NCBI RefSeq assembly: GCF_007655135.1
Contig: NC_045127.1
Span: forward strand, 248,001 to 312,000
Length of the DNA stretch: 64,000 nt
Direction of reading: 5' to 3'
Origin: Punica granatum
Taxonomy: Eukaryota > Streptophyta > Magnoliopsida > Myrtales > Lythraceae
The translations under genes were made by a program, and so were the position numbers. Shown piece by piece: positions 21,305 to 33,521 of the stretch (positions within the stretch are counted from its first letter, which is position 1; each line of letters begins with the position of its first letter). The notes beneath the pieces are model-generated. The model made no database searches and was not told where the DNA came from. It saw only the letters and a list, made by a program, of their open reading frames with translations.

Positions 21305-23021
21305 TAGGATCATTCGATAACTTCTCCCTCAATACACAGAACAGCTTCAGAATCTGATCCAGCTGAGAATGATATGGGCGGTCTTCTTGGTGCCGATGGG
21401 CCTCAACAGATCAATGAGCCCGCCATTACTACTCTTGAGGGGGACAATAGAATTCAACCCTCAGCACCGAGACATAGCTCTGCATCGAGCATTCTGCCGC
21501 CTCCACTGGACACTGCAGTTTCGGCTCCAATTGCACCGGATGAACCTGCAAGCCGACCGGTTAATCGCCATCCAATGATAACACGGTCCAAGTCTGGTGT
21601 CCGCATGCCAAATCCCAAATATGCTTATATCGCAGTAGACTCAATTCCTGGAGAGCCCCACAACGCTAATTCTGCACTTGCACACCCAGGTTGGAAGAAA
21701 GCAATGGATGAAGAGATGAATGCTCTGGCTGCAAACAATACTTGGCAGCTTGTCCCATGAGAACCTGACATGAATGTCGTTGGGTCGAAGTGGGTCTTCA
21801 AAACATAGCTATGATCGGATGGGACTCTTGACACCCTTAAAGCCCGTCTTGTGGCGAAGGGTTTTCATCAGGTAGAAGGCGTGGATTTTATAGAAACATT
21901 TAGTCCGTTAGTGAAACCGGGAACAACACGAGCTGTGCTAAACGTGGTTGTGGTTCAGAATTGGGGAATTCGGCAACTTGATGTAAAAAAAGCATTTCTT
22001 AATGGAGACTTGGACGTCCCTGTCTATATGGAGCAACCACTGGGGTTCCGTGATAGTGACCATCCCGATCATGTATGCCTTCTTCGGAGAGCATTATACG
22101 GCTTGAAGCAAGCCCCATGAGTATGGTTTGACGAGTTCTCTGAATTCCTCACAGCATTTGGGTTTTTCTGAAGCACGGTCAATCCCTCATTTGTCTATCG
22201 ACCTCATACATAAGCTTGGCACGGCTTTCTCTATAAGGATCTAGGCATATTGCATTATTTTCTTGGAATTGAAGTTACAAAGATAAGTGATGGTCTTCTA
22301 CTGTCACAGAGAAAGTATGCAGCAAAGCTACTAGATCGGGCTATGATGAGCAACTGTAAGCCAATTGCCACGCCCATGGCTGTCAAGTCTCCATGCATAA
22401 AAAATGGAGATGAACTGTTTAGCGACCCATCTTTCTTTCGGAGCGTGGTTGGTGCTCTATAGGACCTAACGCTTCCACGGCTGGATATATCCTTTGCTGT
22501 GAATTCTGTGTGCCAGCGGATGCAACTCCCTACTAATATTGACTTATATGCATTCACCGACGCTGATTGGGCTGGTTGCAAGCTTACGAGACGATCAACT
22601 TCGGGTTTCTGTACATTCCTTGGGGCTAATTGTGTCTCTTGGAGTGCGAAAAAGCAGTCTACAGTTGATCGCTCAACTGCTGAGCCCGAATGTTGAGCTT
22701 TAGCATTGACGGCAGCTGAGTTAACGGGGATTTCTTTTATTCTTCAGGATATTGGCATTAAACAACCGAAGCCTTCTTTGTTATTTTCAGATAACATGTC
22801 GGTTCTTCATCCAACCCGGTATTCCATTCCATGCTCGGACAAAACATATTGAAATTGACTATCATTTTATACGGGAAAAGGTCGCCCTTTGTTCAATTAT
22901 CACATGATATGTTCCCTCGTGCTCTCAGCTTACTGAAGCGCTACCCAGGGATGTGTTCGTGGCATTTCGCTGCAAACTCGGTCTCTGACAACTGCCTCAG
23001 ACCGGTTTGAGGGGGGACTAT

Positions 23022-23340
23022 TAAGGAAATAAATGAGGACAATCCAGCCATGGTTAAGGAGATAAAGTCCAGGTATTGATCAGGAGGAAAATCCAGTACT
23101 GATTCACTCGGATTCCTCGACACTGGATGTTAACAAGGAAAGCACGTGAAGGAAATAAGTGCTATCCATATTTGTAGGGATATTAGATTATATGTCCATT
23201 ATTGATTTCCTTCTACTGATTCACCCAGTCCTATTCATTGTATATAAATGTAAATATATATATATATATATATATTAGTTGTAATCAGATCATTTTGAAG
23301 TCAAGGAAATATTCACTCTCTCCCTCTGTCGTTCAATTTC
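23022..23340 (+). repeat. Candidate 3' LTR of the decayed Copia relic
   Basis: A purine tract, TTTGAGGGGGGA, precedes TATTAAGGAAATAAATGAGG, where a 3' LTR should begin just after RNase H. The following approximately 320 bp has no coding capacity and contains a TA repeat near 23,250-23,275. With no 5' copy the right boundary is a guess. Confidence 0.45.
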
Positions 23341-23383
23341 TATTCTTCTAGTGAAACACCTCGCTTCTTCCTTGTCTTGCTAG

Positions 23384-23467
23384 AACCTCGAGGTCCTCAA
23401 CCTCTCGCACAACAACTTCTCCGAAAGCTTCTCGAGGTTCGATTTCACGGTTAATCAATTTTGGTGA
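23384..23467 (+). pseudogene. Leucine-rich-repeat gene fragment
   Basis: Translates as NLEVLNLSHNNFSESFSRF before a stop, a near-perfect plant-type LRR unit (LxxLxLSxNxF). A second possible fragment near 23,650-23,750 is weaker. It is too short for a gene and is probably a relic of a receptor-like protein next to the Copia insertion. Confidence 0.45.
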
Positions 23468-24080
23468 CTGAAGGCGTATTCTCATTCTCACCATATCATG
23501 TGTACAGGGGTAGGTATATATATCCGCAGGAAAAAAAGAAAAATGAAAGTAATAAATTGGTAATATGGAACGTATATGCACTGTCATTAATGAAGATTAC
23601 GTGGAGGAGTTTGCGGTGATGATGCTCGACAAATCAGGAGTTCCTTGGCTAATACGGGATTTGAGAACCTCACCGCACCTGAACTCGAGGTCGTCGGCGA
23701 CCTTGCCGGAGTGGTGGGTCGTCGGCAGGTCCGCCCCTGCCACCCTGCTTCCCTGATGTTTGCTTTGATTTATTCTTCTTTTTTACTTTTTTCATTATTA
23801 TTATTATTATTATTTATTTTTTTAAAACATTTTTTTATTACAAACCGTCAGTTTTGGATTAAAAAAAGAAACAGTAGGACCAAGCAGAATAAAAAGCATA
23901 CCGTTCAGGACGAAATTGAACACAAAAAAAAAAAAGAGTTACGGCGAAAATGAAAAAGTAATGGAAGGTTAGGGAGCAAAAATGACTTTTTGCCAAAACC
24001 AAAAGAAATGGCATTTCCTAAAAAAAAAAAGAGCATTCATCTGACTCTGACAAGTGACAAGTGAGGAGAACATTATTTTA

Positions 24081-24698
24081 GAGTGAATTGGCAAATTGGT
24101 TCTTTAAATATGCATGTTACATCAAATTCGACTTCAAGAAATTTTTATATTAAATTGAACCTTGAGAGATCAAGTGTACATCAAATCTAACCTCAAGAAT
24201 TTTTTTACATCAAATTGAACATTGAGAGATTAAAATGTATACCAAATCCGACCTAAAGAAATTTTTTAATCAAATTGGTTATTGAGAGATTAAGTATACA
24301 TCAAATTGAATCTTGAGAGATTAAGTGTATATCAAATCCACTTCCGATTGAAAAATGAAGGATCTGTAAGAAATACTTTTTAAAACCAGACATAAATGTG
24401 GAATAATAAAAAAAATAGAAGAAAACAATCACGTCAGCTGTTGAATGTCAAATTAGATTTTTTCTTTCATTTTCGATGGTATTATGACGGAAGGTCGGAT
24501 TTGATGTATACTTAATCTCTCAAGGTTCAATTTGATGTATACTTAATCTCTCAAGATTCAATTTGATATAAAATTTTTTTTGAGATTTAATTTGATGTAT
24601 ACTTAATCTCTCAAGTTTCAATTTGATATAAAAAAAATTTTAAGGTCGGATTTGATGTAACATGCATCTATTGAGGATCAATTTGTCAATTTACCCTT
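24081..24698. repeat. Long imperfect inverted repeat with internal tandem units
   Basis: The left arm (about 24081-24350) reads GAATTGGCAAATTGG, then GCATGTTACATCAAATTCGAC. The right arm (about 24470-24698) reverse-complements to a closely similar order, including AAATTGACAAATTG and GCATGTTACATCAAATCCGAC. Within each arm a unit of roughly 60 bp repeats three or four times (ATCAAATTGAACCTTGAGAG type). The arms could fold into a long hairpin. It looks like a long-TIR or foldback MITE. I found no convincing target duplication. It lies just upstream of the Ca2+-ATPase leader. Confidence 0.7.
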
Positions 24699-24719
24699 AC
24701 TTTACTTTGACAAAGAAAA

Positions 24720-25367
24720 AGAAAAAAGAATAGAAGATGGAACTTTGTGGCGCGAAGCTTCCGCGAAGTTTCTCTTTGATTGGATTCCCCCTATCAATGG
24801 CTGCCTCCTCGGTTGTTGCTCTCTGTCCTCATCATGGAGTAGGAGTAGGAGATGGTGGTGATGATAGATCTGCCACTGCGCCATCTCTTTTCCCTCGCCG
24901 CCGCTTGACGGGGTGTTCGCGGTTTTTTTCGCCTCCATTTCAGGTGATCTCCCGTCTCTCTCTCTCTCTCTCACACACTGTCTTACTCGGAGCTGTGGCT
25001 GTAACGGACTGTTCTGAACCTCCTGCAATCCAAATCCAAACGCCACTTGTAAGCCTGTTTCGAAATCCTCAGCGATTCCTGCTCCTGAAGCTCCGCTAGT
25101 GTCAGCGACCGAAACGAAAGTTCTCCGATGTCTTTAGATTTGCCATGTTTAGATATCCATTCAGTTGGGAGGAGAGGGGCTTGATCGCTCGCTCGCTCTG
25201 TGCATTTTGCTGTTCCTTCCTTCTCACATTTCTCTAGTTGTTCTTCAACTGATTCTAAAGTTTCCTTTCTCTCCTTTTTCTCTGAACGAGGTGCTGGTGG
25301 TACTCCCGTATGAGGTGATTACTGGGATTTGTTTCGTGCGGGCTTGCCATCTCCCCTCGCGACATTC
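24720..25367 (+). promoter_or_regulatory. Probable promoter and 5' leader of the Ca2+-ATPase gene
   Basis: GC-richer sequence between the inverted repeat and the first coding exon. It has a CT tract at about 24957-24973, common in plant 5' leaders. Open frames on both strands here (for example 24737-25099 plus and 25046-24702 minus) have no recognisable domain. I regard them as leader sequence and its antisense shadow. Confidence 0.4.
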
Positions 25368-28300
25368 ATGAGCAGCTCATCATCCAACGCGCTGTTGCCA
25401 CCGGCCTCGATGGCCAGCCGTACCCTCAATATCGAGGCGGGCCCTGCCTTAGACAACAAGGAGGAGGAGCTCGAGGAGGACGACCCGTTCGATATCACCA
25501 ATACCAAGAATGCGTCGGTCGAGACCCTTAAAAGATGGAGAGTATGTACTACAGTTTATGCCTGCTGCCACTTATACTTGTGTGTGTTCGTGTGCTTTTC
25601 TAATTTATTTAGATTAGATTAGATTATATATACCTTGTATCCCTGCCTCTTTTTCTGTATGCTTTTATTATTGAATGAATTTGAATTTCAATGTGGGCTT
25701 TCGCTGTTTTTGGTTGATTATGAGCCACTGGTTGGTGCTGAATCTATGAAGTAGAAATGCCCGTGTCATTCTTTTGGCAATGCGTGTCGCTGTGGTGGCC
25801 ATATGACTTGCAATTCCAAATGAGTGAGCACACTGGATTTATTGTGTGGATTACCCTCTGCTGTGGCGGAATAAGTTTCCTGCACTCGAGCTCCGTGAGA
25901 TGATAATCTTCCTTGATCTCTGATGAACCTGTATTGTCATTCCTCTTTTGCTCCAAGTGATGCTGAGGAGAATGGATGGTTATCTTTGCTGCGAGGTGGT
26001 CTTAGATTCACCAAGAATAAGCGACTAGTCCACAAGTTGGAAGAAGCAATCATTTGTGCTGAGAAAAAGTTCTTCCCATTGTGAAATCTTTTGATAGAAA
26101 CATTTGACAGAAACTAGGCAATAGGAAGATTCCAACTATAGATAATAGAAGGTGACTGGCAGCTTCAATAAAAGGAAGTAATTGGACCAGATACTTGAAG
26201 AGACTGGAATATTCTGCGGATTATCAACAGACAAGTTTTGCTGAGTTTGAGAGGGTGTACTTTTTGACAGCAATTCGGGCATGCTTTCAACGTGTTATTA
26301 TGGTTTTCTGGATTAACAGGATGGCGATGGATTACAAAATCCAGCAATACAAGATAATCTTAAGAATATTGATCATTGGAATATCACCAACGTGTGTGAT
26401 CATTTGATAGGTCAGTGCACAGATACTGAAGAGCGTAGAAGCGGCATATAGTGACCAGTTCTCTCCTAAAATCAAAAGATTTCATGTATTATTAGAAGGA
26501 ACTTGAGAATTATTATCTCCATGATTTTCCACAGTATGAGGTGTCCCTGATTCTTTAAGTTCATGACATGAGCACTGCTGAGGTTTTATTTTTGACTTGA
26601 TACCAAATACATTAATTCAACATATCTTGTCAGTAGCTCCCTTTACTGCATGGTAGCTGCCACTTTCATGTTTGAAAGAGTACAGCAAATATGAGTGACT
26701 TCGGACTAAAAAACTTTTTTTCCTTCACAGCAAGCAGCCCTTGTGCTGAATGCTTCACGACGCTTTCGATATACATTGGATTTGAAAAAGGAAGAAGAGA
26801 AAGAACAAAGGAGAAGGATGATTAGAGCCCACGCGCAAGTCATAAGAGTACTTTTTTTTTGCTTTGTCATTTTCTTTTTCTTCTGTCATAACATTCTCAA
26901 TCCAAAGAAGGTTCTCTAACTTTACTCCCTGCACATTGGCATTAGGCAGCATTGCTTTTCAAATTGGCGGGCAAAAAACAAATAGGTAAATAATGTCTTG
27001 TTCATGAATTTGGTCATTGCTTTTCTGTTCTTACTAGATCAAATACAAAGTGGATAAGGCCTCAATCTGCACAATTTTAGTTAAAGTGAGATTGTGATCC
27101 TAAGAAGGTCCAGCAATATGATGTTTGGGATCACAAAGCGAGTGATATTTTTGTTTAGATCATACTTTATTGTATGCATCATGAGTTTATCTTCAGATTT
27201 TGGTTATGATCCTATCTTGATTTAAAATTCTAGCAAGATCATGTAAAAGCCTTTATCTGAAAGAATGATATAAATTTTAGTAAGGTTGCGATCCTGAGGA
27301 GGGAACTCAGCAGTCCAGGAGATCATCTGATCCCATTTCCAACATTGTGATGTTTTGATCATATTTCGTAATTTGTATATGAGCTTCTTTTCCTTCAATG
27401 AGTTCTGTTTTGACCTTGTTTTGATTTAAAATTCATGGCTTAAATTGGGTCAGGGGCAACAGTCAAACCTCCTACTCCAACCGGCGAGTATGCAATTGGT
27501 CTGGAGCAGCTTGTTTCCATGTCCAGGGATCATAATAGTTCTGCTCTACAACAATATGGAGGGGCGAGTTGACTATGTCCTTGTTTCTCCTTCACTATAG
27601 GAGGTTGTAGTTTCACTTCATTGACACAATTCAGTAACCACTTGATAGGTCAAAGGTCTATCAGATATGTTGAGAACAAACTTGGAAAAAGGCATACTTG
27701 GAGATGAGGATGATATACTCAAGCGTAGGAATGCCTTTGGATCGAATACATATCCTAGAAAGAAAGCAAGGAGCTTCCTGGTACCTTTTGATATCTCTGC
27801 CCTAAAGTTTTTTGACTTATGTCATTTTAAAGATGTGCACACAGCTTAAATATGACATTTTATCTTTGCTTTATCATTTAGCGGTTTCTCTGGGAAGCCT
27901 GGCAAGATTTAACTCTCATTATCCTAATAATAGCTGCCGCAGCATCATTGGCACTTGGAATGAAGACTGAGGTGAGATTAAGTGTTCCAATTAGCTCATT
28001 TTCTTTACCATTTGGTGATCTGTCAATATTTATGGCTTTCTGACGGTTAGTTCATATTTTTTATTGTCGTGTTATACATAATGGACAGGGCATAAAAGAA
28101 GGCTGGTACGATGGAGGAAGCATAGCTTTTGCTGTTTTTCTTGTTATTATTGTGACAGGTACTGGATCTTGTTGTTTAGATATTTGTTTCTTGCTTATGA
28201 TTATTCATCTGAGGGAAACTCCATTTGCTGGTGAGAAGACAGGAATTTCTGGTTTATTATTTCACTTCGATTTCTCAATTCTTTTGGTATTTGGTTGAAT

Positions 28301-31300
28301 CAAGTTTCTTTAGATTTGGTAGATTGGTCTCTGTTTCTGTCTTACCTCTTGGATTACTGTTGTGACAAATTTCAAGATTGCCGTGAATTGTGGCTTTTGT
28401 ATGTCTTGAGCACGGACATGTATCTCATAGAGGTTTGATCAACATTGGTCCGGGTTTACTCTGCCAAAACAGGCTTTCATCTTATAGAAGAATTATGTGG
28501 GAACAAAATTAAGCAACAATTCAGTGCCATATATTATCACATGTTATAACACAACTTATATTCTAGAAAATGCTCCCCCTGAATTCTCTACTGGACATGT
28601 TGATTGAGATGAGATTGTTTTCGAGATGGTTCAACTTTGACGGTTTTTTCTGTATCTTATCAGCCATTAGTGATTATCGGCAGTCACTACAGTTTCAAAA
28701 TTTAAACGAGGAAAAACGGAATATTCAGATAGAGGTATGCGTTGGTGGCTTGTGACCTTCATTATCATGTTCTTTGCTTTCACCTTTTGTTGATAACTTT
28801 ATCTTTTTAAAAAATATTCAGGTCATGAGAGGGGGTAGAATGGTGAAGATTTCAATATTTGACATTGTTGTTGGTGATGTGGTACCTCTCAGAATAGGTG
28901 ATCAGGTTAGCTAAAAAATGTGCATCTATTCTCTTTTGCATTTAAAAGGTTGCCAAAGAAGTGCAATTCACGTCACTCCTGGTTTCTTTAGGTCCCTGCT
29001 GATGGAATCTTAATTAGCGGCCATTCCCTTGCAACAGATGAATCCAGCATGACTGGTGAAAGCAAGATTGTGAGCTTCTATACCTTCATGGAGTTACTAT
29101 GTCCATTTGGGATCCATTTTCTAAATTTGATGCTTTTGCAGGTTCATAAAGATCAAAAAGCACCTTTTTTGATGTCGGGTTGCAAAGTTGCTGATGGTGT
29201 TGGTACTATGCTGGTAAAGTAATTATGTTTATGATCTCCTTCCAATGTGAATGTGCTTTCATGTGCCGCAGCTACTTCATGCAGTGTTTTATTTCCATGT
29301 ATATGTATTTGATATATATAGTCTGGAGGCAACTGTAAACTGCCAATGATTCTGGTTGCATTTCAGATTATCTGTCCATTTTAACATGGTATAGCAAATT
29401 GGACAGCCTCCCTAAAAAGAGAAAAAAAGATATTATCTATTTGAATTGTTTTTGCTACCGATTTAGATCAAATTCAAAAGAAGAGGTGGTTCATGTGTGC
29501 TGAAAAGATGAGGCATGCCGTATGCTTGAGTCTTCTGTATTTTGCTTTTTCAATCTTCAGTTAGATTTTACACTAAGGTTGACAATCTAACTTGTTGGGC
29601 TTTACAATCTCTTTCTGTGGAATAGCTTAATGCATATCTCCTTCCAACCTTTCATATATTACTCGAACATGTTTTCAGGTGACTGGTGTTGGCATTAACA
29701 CTGAATGGGGCTTATTAATGGCAAGCATCTCTGAGGATACTGGCGAAGAGACCCCATTGCAGGTACTTAGAAATCCTCCTATTTAACATTTCCTCATTTC
29801 TGGGAACCTCATGCTTATATTTTCTTTCTACGCATTGCAACAGGTTCGCCTGAATGGTGTTGCAACATTTATAGGTATTGTAGGTCTTGTAGTAGCATTT
29901 TCAGTACTAGCTGTCCTTTTGGCGAGGTTAGTTATTATTCATCCAGTCTGTATCCTCTCAAGGTAATTTATACTGTCATTACCAAGTTGAAATGTCATTT
30001 TATACCCTAGGTACTTTACTGGAAATACACGAAATTCAAATGGAACAGTCCAATTTCATAAGGGCGAGACTAGCATTAGTCAAATTGTAGACGATATTAT
30101 AAAAATCGTGACGATTGCGGTAAGTTTATCATCATTTTCTTTGGTTCAGTCGGGCATTCAGTGCTTAGTTGATTGAATAATTAATTATTCAGGTCACAAT
30201 TGTTGTTGTTGCCGTGCCTGAAGGACTTCCCTTGGCTGTTACCTTGACGTAAGTGCGCCTTGTTGCTTGTGTAATGGACAGACAATGAGGCAGTTATTAA
30301 TTATTGACAAATATTCTTGTTGCTTTTCTTCTTTTTGTTGGCTAATCCTATACCTCTTTTATAAATAACATCGCAGACTGGCTTATTCAATGAGGAAAAT
30401 GATGGCAGACAAAGCCCTGGCAAGTCCTGCTTATTCTCTGAAAAGCCTACTATACTTTTGCAATTATATCAGATATAAAGTGTTGCTTTCTAAGAACAAA
30501 TCCATCAAAACATTTGATCAGGTTCGAAGGCTTTCGGCTTGTGAAACTATGGGCTCTGCAACTACAATTTGCAGTGATAAGACTGGAACTCTGACGTTAA
30601 ATCAGGTCATATATATATATATATGTATATTCCTTCCTCTACCGGCTATTTTTATCTTATTTTGTTTTATTTTTAAAGGTTTGTCAGCTGTGATTTTGTT
30701 TCCCAGTTCACTAGTAACTGAGATCATGTGGCTGATGGATAAATATCTGGATGGCAGATGACTGTCGTTGAGGCTTACATTGGTCGACAGAGACTGGATC
30801 CACCAGATGACTCCTCCAAATTGCACACCAGGATCTCTTCTCTTCTCTTTACTGGCATTGCACAGAATACACAAGGCAATGTCTTTGAGCCCAAGGTAGG
30901 TCTTTCTTGAATCGGTTGATCATCTTAGTTTTCGTAGCTATCCATTATATTGAGTTGTTTAATTTCTGTTTTCTTTGGTTTCATAGGATGGTGGAGCTGT
31001 TGAGATTTCTGGTTCACCAACTGAAAAGGCCATCCTTTCATGGGCAGTCAAGGTACCAACAATTATTGTTCACTCTCTTTCAGTAAATGCTTTTTCCTTC
31101 ATACCAAACCACAGCCTGCCAACCACCCCCCCAGTTTTTGGGCTTTGTTCTTCATATATATCATTGGTGCAGTTGGGAATGAAGTTTGAGGCTATGAAAT
31201 CAGAGTCCACAGTGCTTCAGGTTTTCCCATTTAATTCAGAGAAAAAACGGGGTGGTGTTGCTTTGAAAGTGGTAATTATTTAATTGACCTTTCTTTTAGA

Positions 31301-33472
31301 GGTTCATGTTTCGTAGTATTTTTCATCTGTCTTTCCAAATGCATGATTGTCTTATTCATATCTGGTCTTTTATTTGGAGGTCATCAAATGTTTTGTTCTA
31401 TTCTAGTTATTCTCCTCAGATGGATCCTACTTTCTCTAGCAGGACTCAGAAGCTTATATACACTGGAAGGGAGCAGCAGAGATACTATTAGCATCATGCA
31501 CCAAATATATGGACTTGAATGGTCAATTGCAATCCATTGATGGAGAAAAGGTAGATACATCTTTTGCAGTATATTTTAAGTGATTAAGATGTCTGCTTCT
31601 GAACAGGGAACTAAAATTCTTGTATGATTTTGTTATTATTGAGGGTTAAAGAACTTTCATATCTTCTGGTGTAAACTAGGAATTCTGTAAGGAAGCCATT
31701 GATGACATGGCTGCGAGAAGCTTGAGGTGTGTAGCCATTGCTTATAGACCATTTGATGTCGAAAAGATTCCTGCTGACACTGAAAGTCTTGACAAGTGGG
31801 TGCTACCTGAAGATGACCTTGTTTTGATTGGTATTGTTGGTATCAAGGTATATATAAACAGCCTCCCTCTTTTAGACGAAAATGCCCTTTTACTTTTGTT
31901 GTTTGTTAAAAAGCAGTAACAACTGTAAGGAATATAAATATATTGCATGAATTGCTGTAATTAAGTTTCACGAGTTCATACTTGGGCTAATAATAGTATA
32001 TTTTCAGGATCCTTGCCGTCCAGGTGTCAAAGATGCTGTAAAAGTATGCATAGAAGCTGGGGTGAAGGTTAGTATCTTATTATTGTTCGTTGCACTCGTA
32101 ATAAATTTCCGTGATGGATTGCTTGTTGGTTGTTGAAATACTGTAGAACAGATGTGCACACATATCTCCCTGTTTTATGTACAAAGTATATGCTATTGCT
32201 TGTATTCATAGTGAACTAGTGGAGTCAAAAAGCAATTCTAACTCAACGCCTGTAATTTGATAGGTACGAATGGTCACTGGAGATAATATTCAGACAGCGA
32301 AGGCTATAGCTCTTGAGTGCGGAATACTCAGCTCCGATGCAGATGCTTCTGAGTCCAATATTATCGAAGGGAAGGTGTTCCGTGCACTATCTGAGGGAGA
32401 GCGGGAACAAGTAGCAAAGAGAATTACAGTGAGTGTCATCATATTTCAAGTTCCTATTCCAAAGAAACGCATTCTTGCCTGACATGGTCCTGCACAGGTG
32501 ATGGGGAGGTCTTCACCAAGTGACAAATTGTTACTTGTGCAAGCATTGCGCAAAGGCGGGGATGTTGTTGCTGTGACAGGCGATGGAACCAATGATGCTC
32601 CTGCACTCCATGAGGTTTGATATTGTAATCATCAGTACTATCGAAATAAACATAATAAATGAATCTCTGAAGCTGCATGTATATATCCTGTAGAACCGGT
32701 GTTAAGAAGTCACATTTTTCCTGTTGACTCATCATATTTTAATCAGAGTAACGTTTCCACATGTTTCTATGGGGCTTAGCATTATCTTAGTTGATTCCAG
32801 TTTTATTGTTTTTATTTTTTAGGCAGATATAGGTCTTGCTATGGGCATTCAAGGCACAGAAGTTGCTAAAGAGAGCTCTGATATAATTATTTTGGATGAT
32901 AACTTCGCCTCTGTTGTAAAGGTTAGCTGTTGCCTCATTCTTTTTGCATAACATTCACAAAGTAGTTGTCCATTCAGCAGAACAGTTCAGCATATTCTGT
33001 TGTTAGGGAGATTTTCGCCCCTTACGCTTCCAATTAAATGATGCATTTGAATATTGTCACTGTCGATCTGAGAGGCTAATTTCATTTAGCTGAAAGGATT
33101 AGATTTCCATATTTAGAATTGATGATTTCCTAATTCATCTGCCTCGGGTACAGTGCTACTCAAGTTTGTAGCGGCTGTTTTAAGTAAAGTGCATAAATCT
33201 TGCCTTCATCTCCTTCACGCAGGTTGTAAGATGGGGCCGTTCTGTCTATGCAAACATTCAGAAATTCATCCAATTCCAGCTTACAGTTAATGTGGCAGCC
33301 CTCATAATCAATGTTGTGGCAGCAGTATCTTCTGGCGATGTTCCCCTAAATGCAGTGCAGGTTTGTGGTTTTCTTTGCCTTTAGTAGCATCCCGCCCCCT
33401 GGCCCACCCATCCGCCCTGCCCTGGGATAGCTGCTGTAATGCCTTCACCTCACCCAACCCAACCACAACCCC

Positions 33473-33521
<49 letters not shown>

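Larger units (their letters stand above)
19620..23340 (+). pseudogene. Decayed, 5'-truncated Ty1/Copia retrotransposon
   Basis: Pol domains appear in Copia order but in broken frames. Protease-side residues (VVGNGESLAVSHIGTG) are at about 19690, and GAG-pre-integrase with a zinc-finger-like CGSCHMSKSAKLPY is at about 20100. Integrase-core remnants run from 20150 to 20830. Reverse transcriptase (IRQLDVKKAFLNGDL, LYGLKQAP) is at 21850-22120, and RNase H ([20 protein letters not shown]) is at about 22550-22690. The final TKHIEIDYHFIREK-like segment is near 22850. There is no gag, primer site or 5' LTR. Many stops and frameshifts show it is old. Two small insertions interrupt it (20317-20416 and about 21178-21297). 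Confidence 0.85.

Noticed and set aside
24702..25099. Overlapping frames of 114 codons (minus) and 120 codons (plus)
   Set aside because: They lie in the likely 5' leader of the Ca2+-ATPase gene, have low-complexity His/Leu and Arg/Glu content, and show no recognisable domain.
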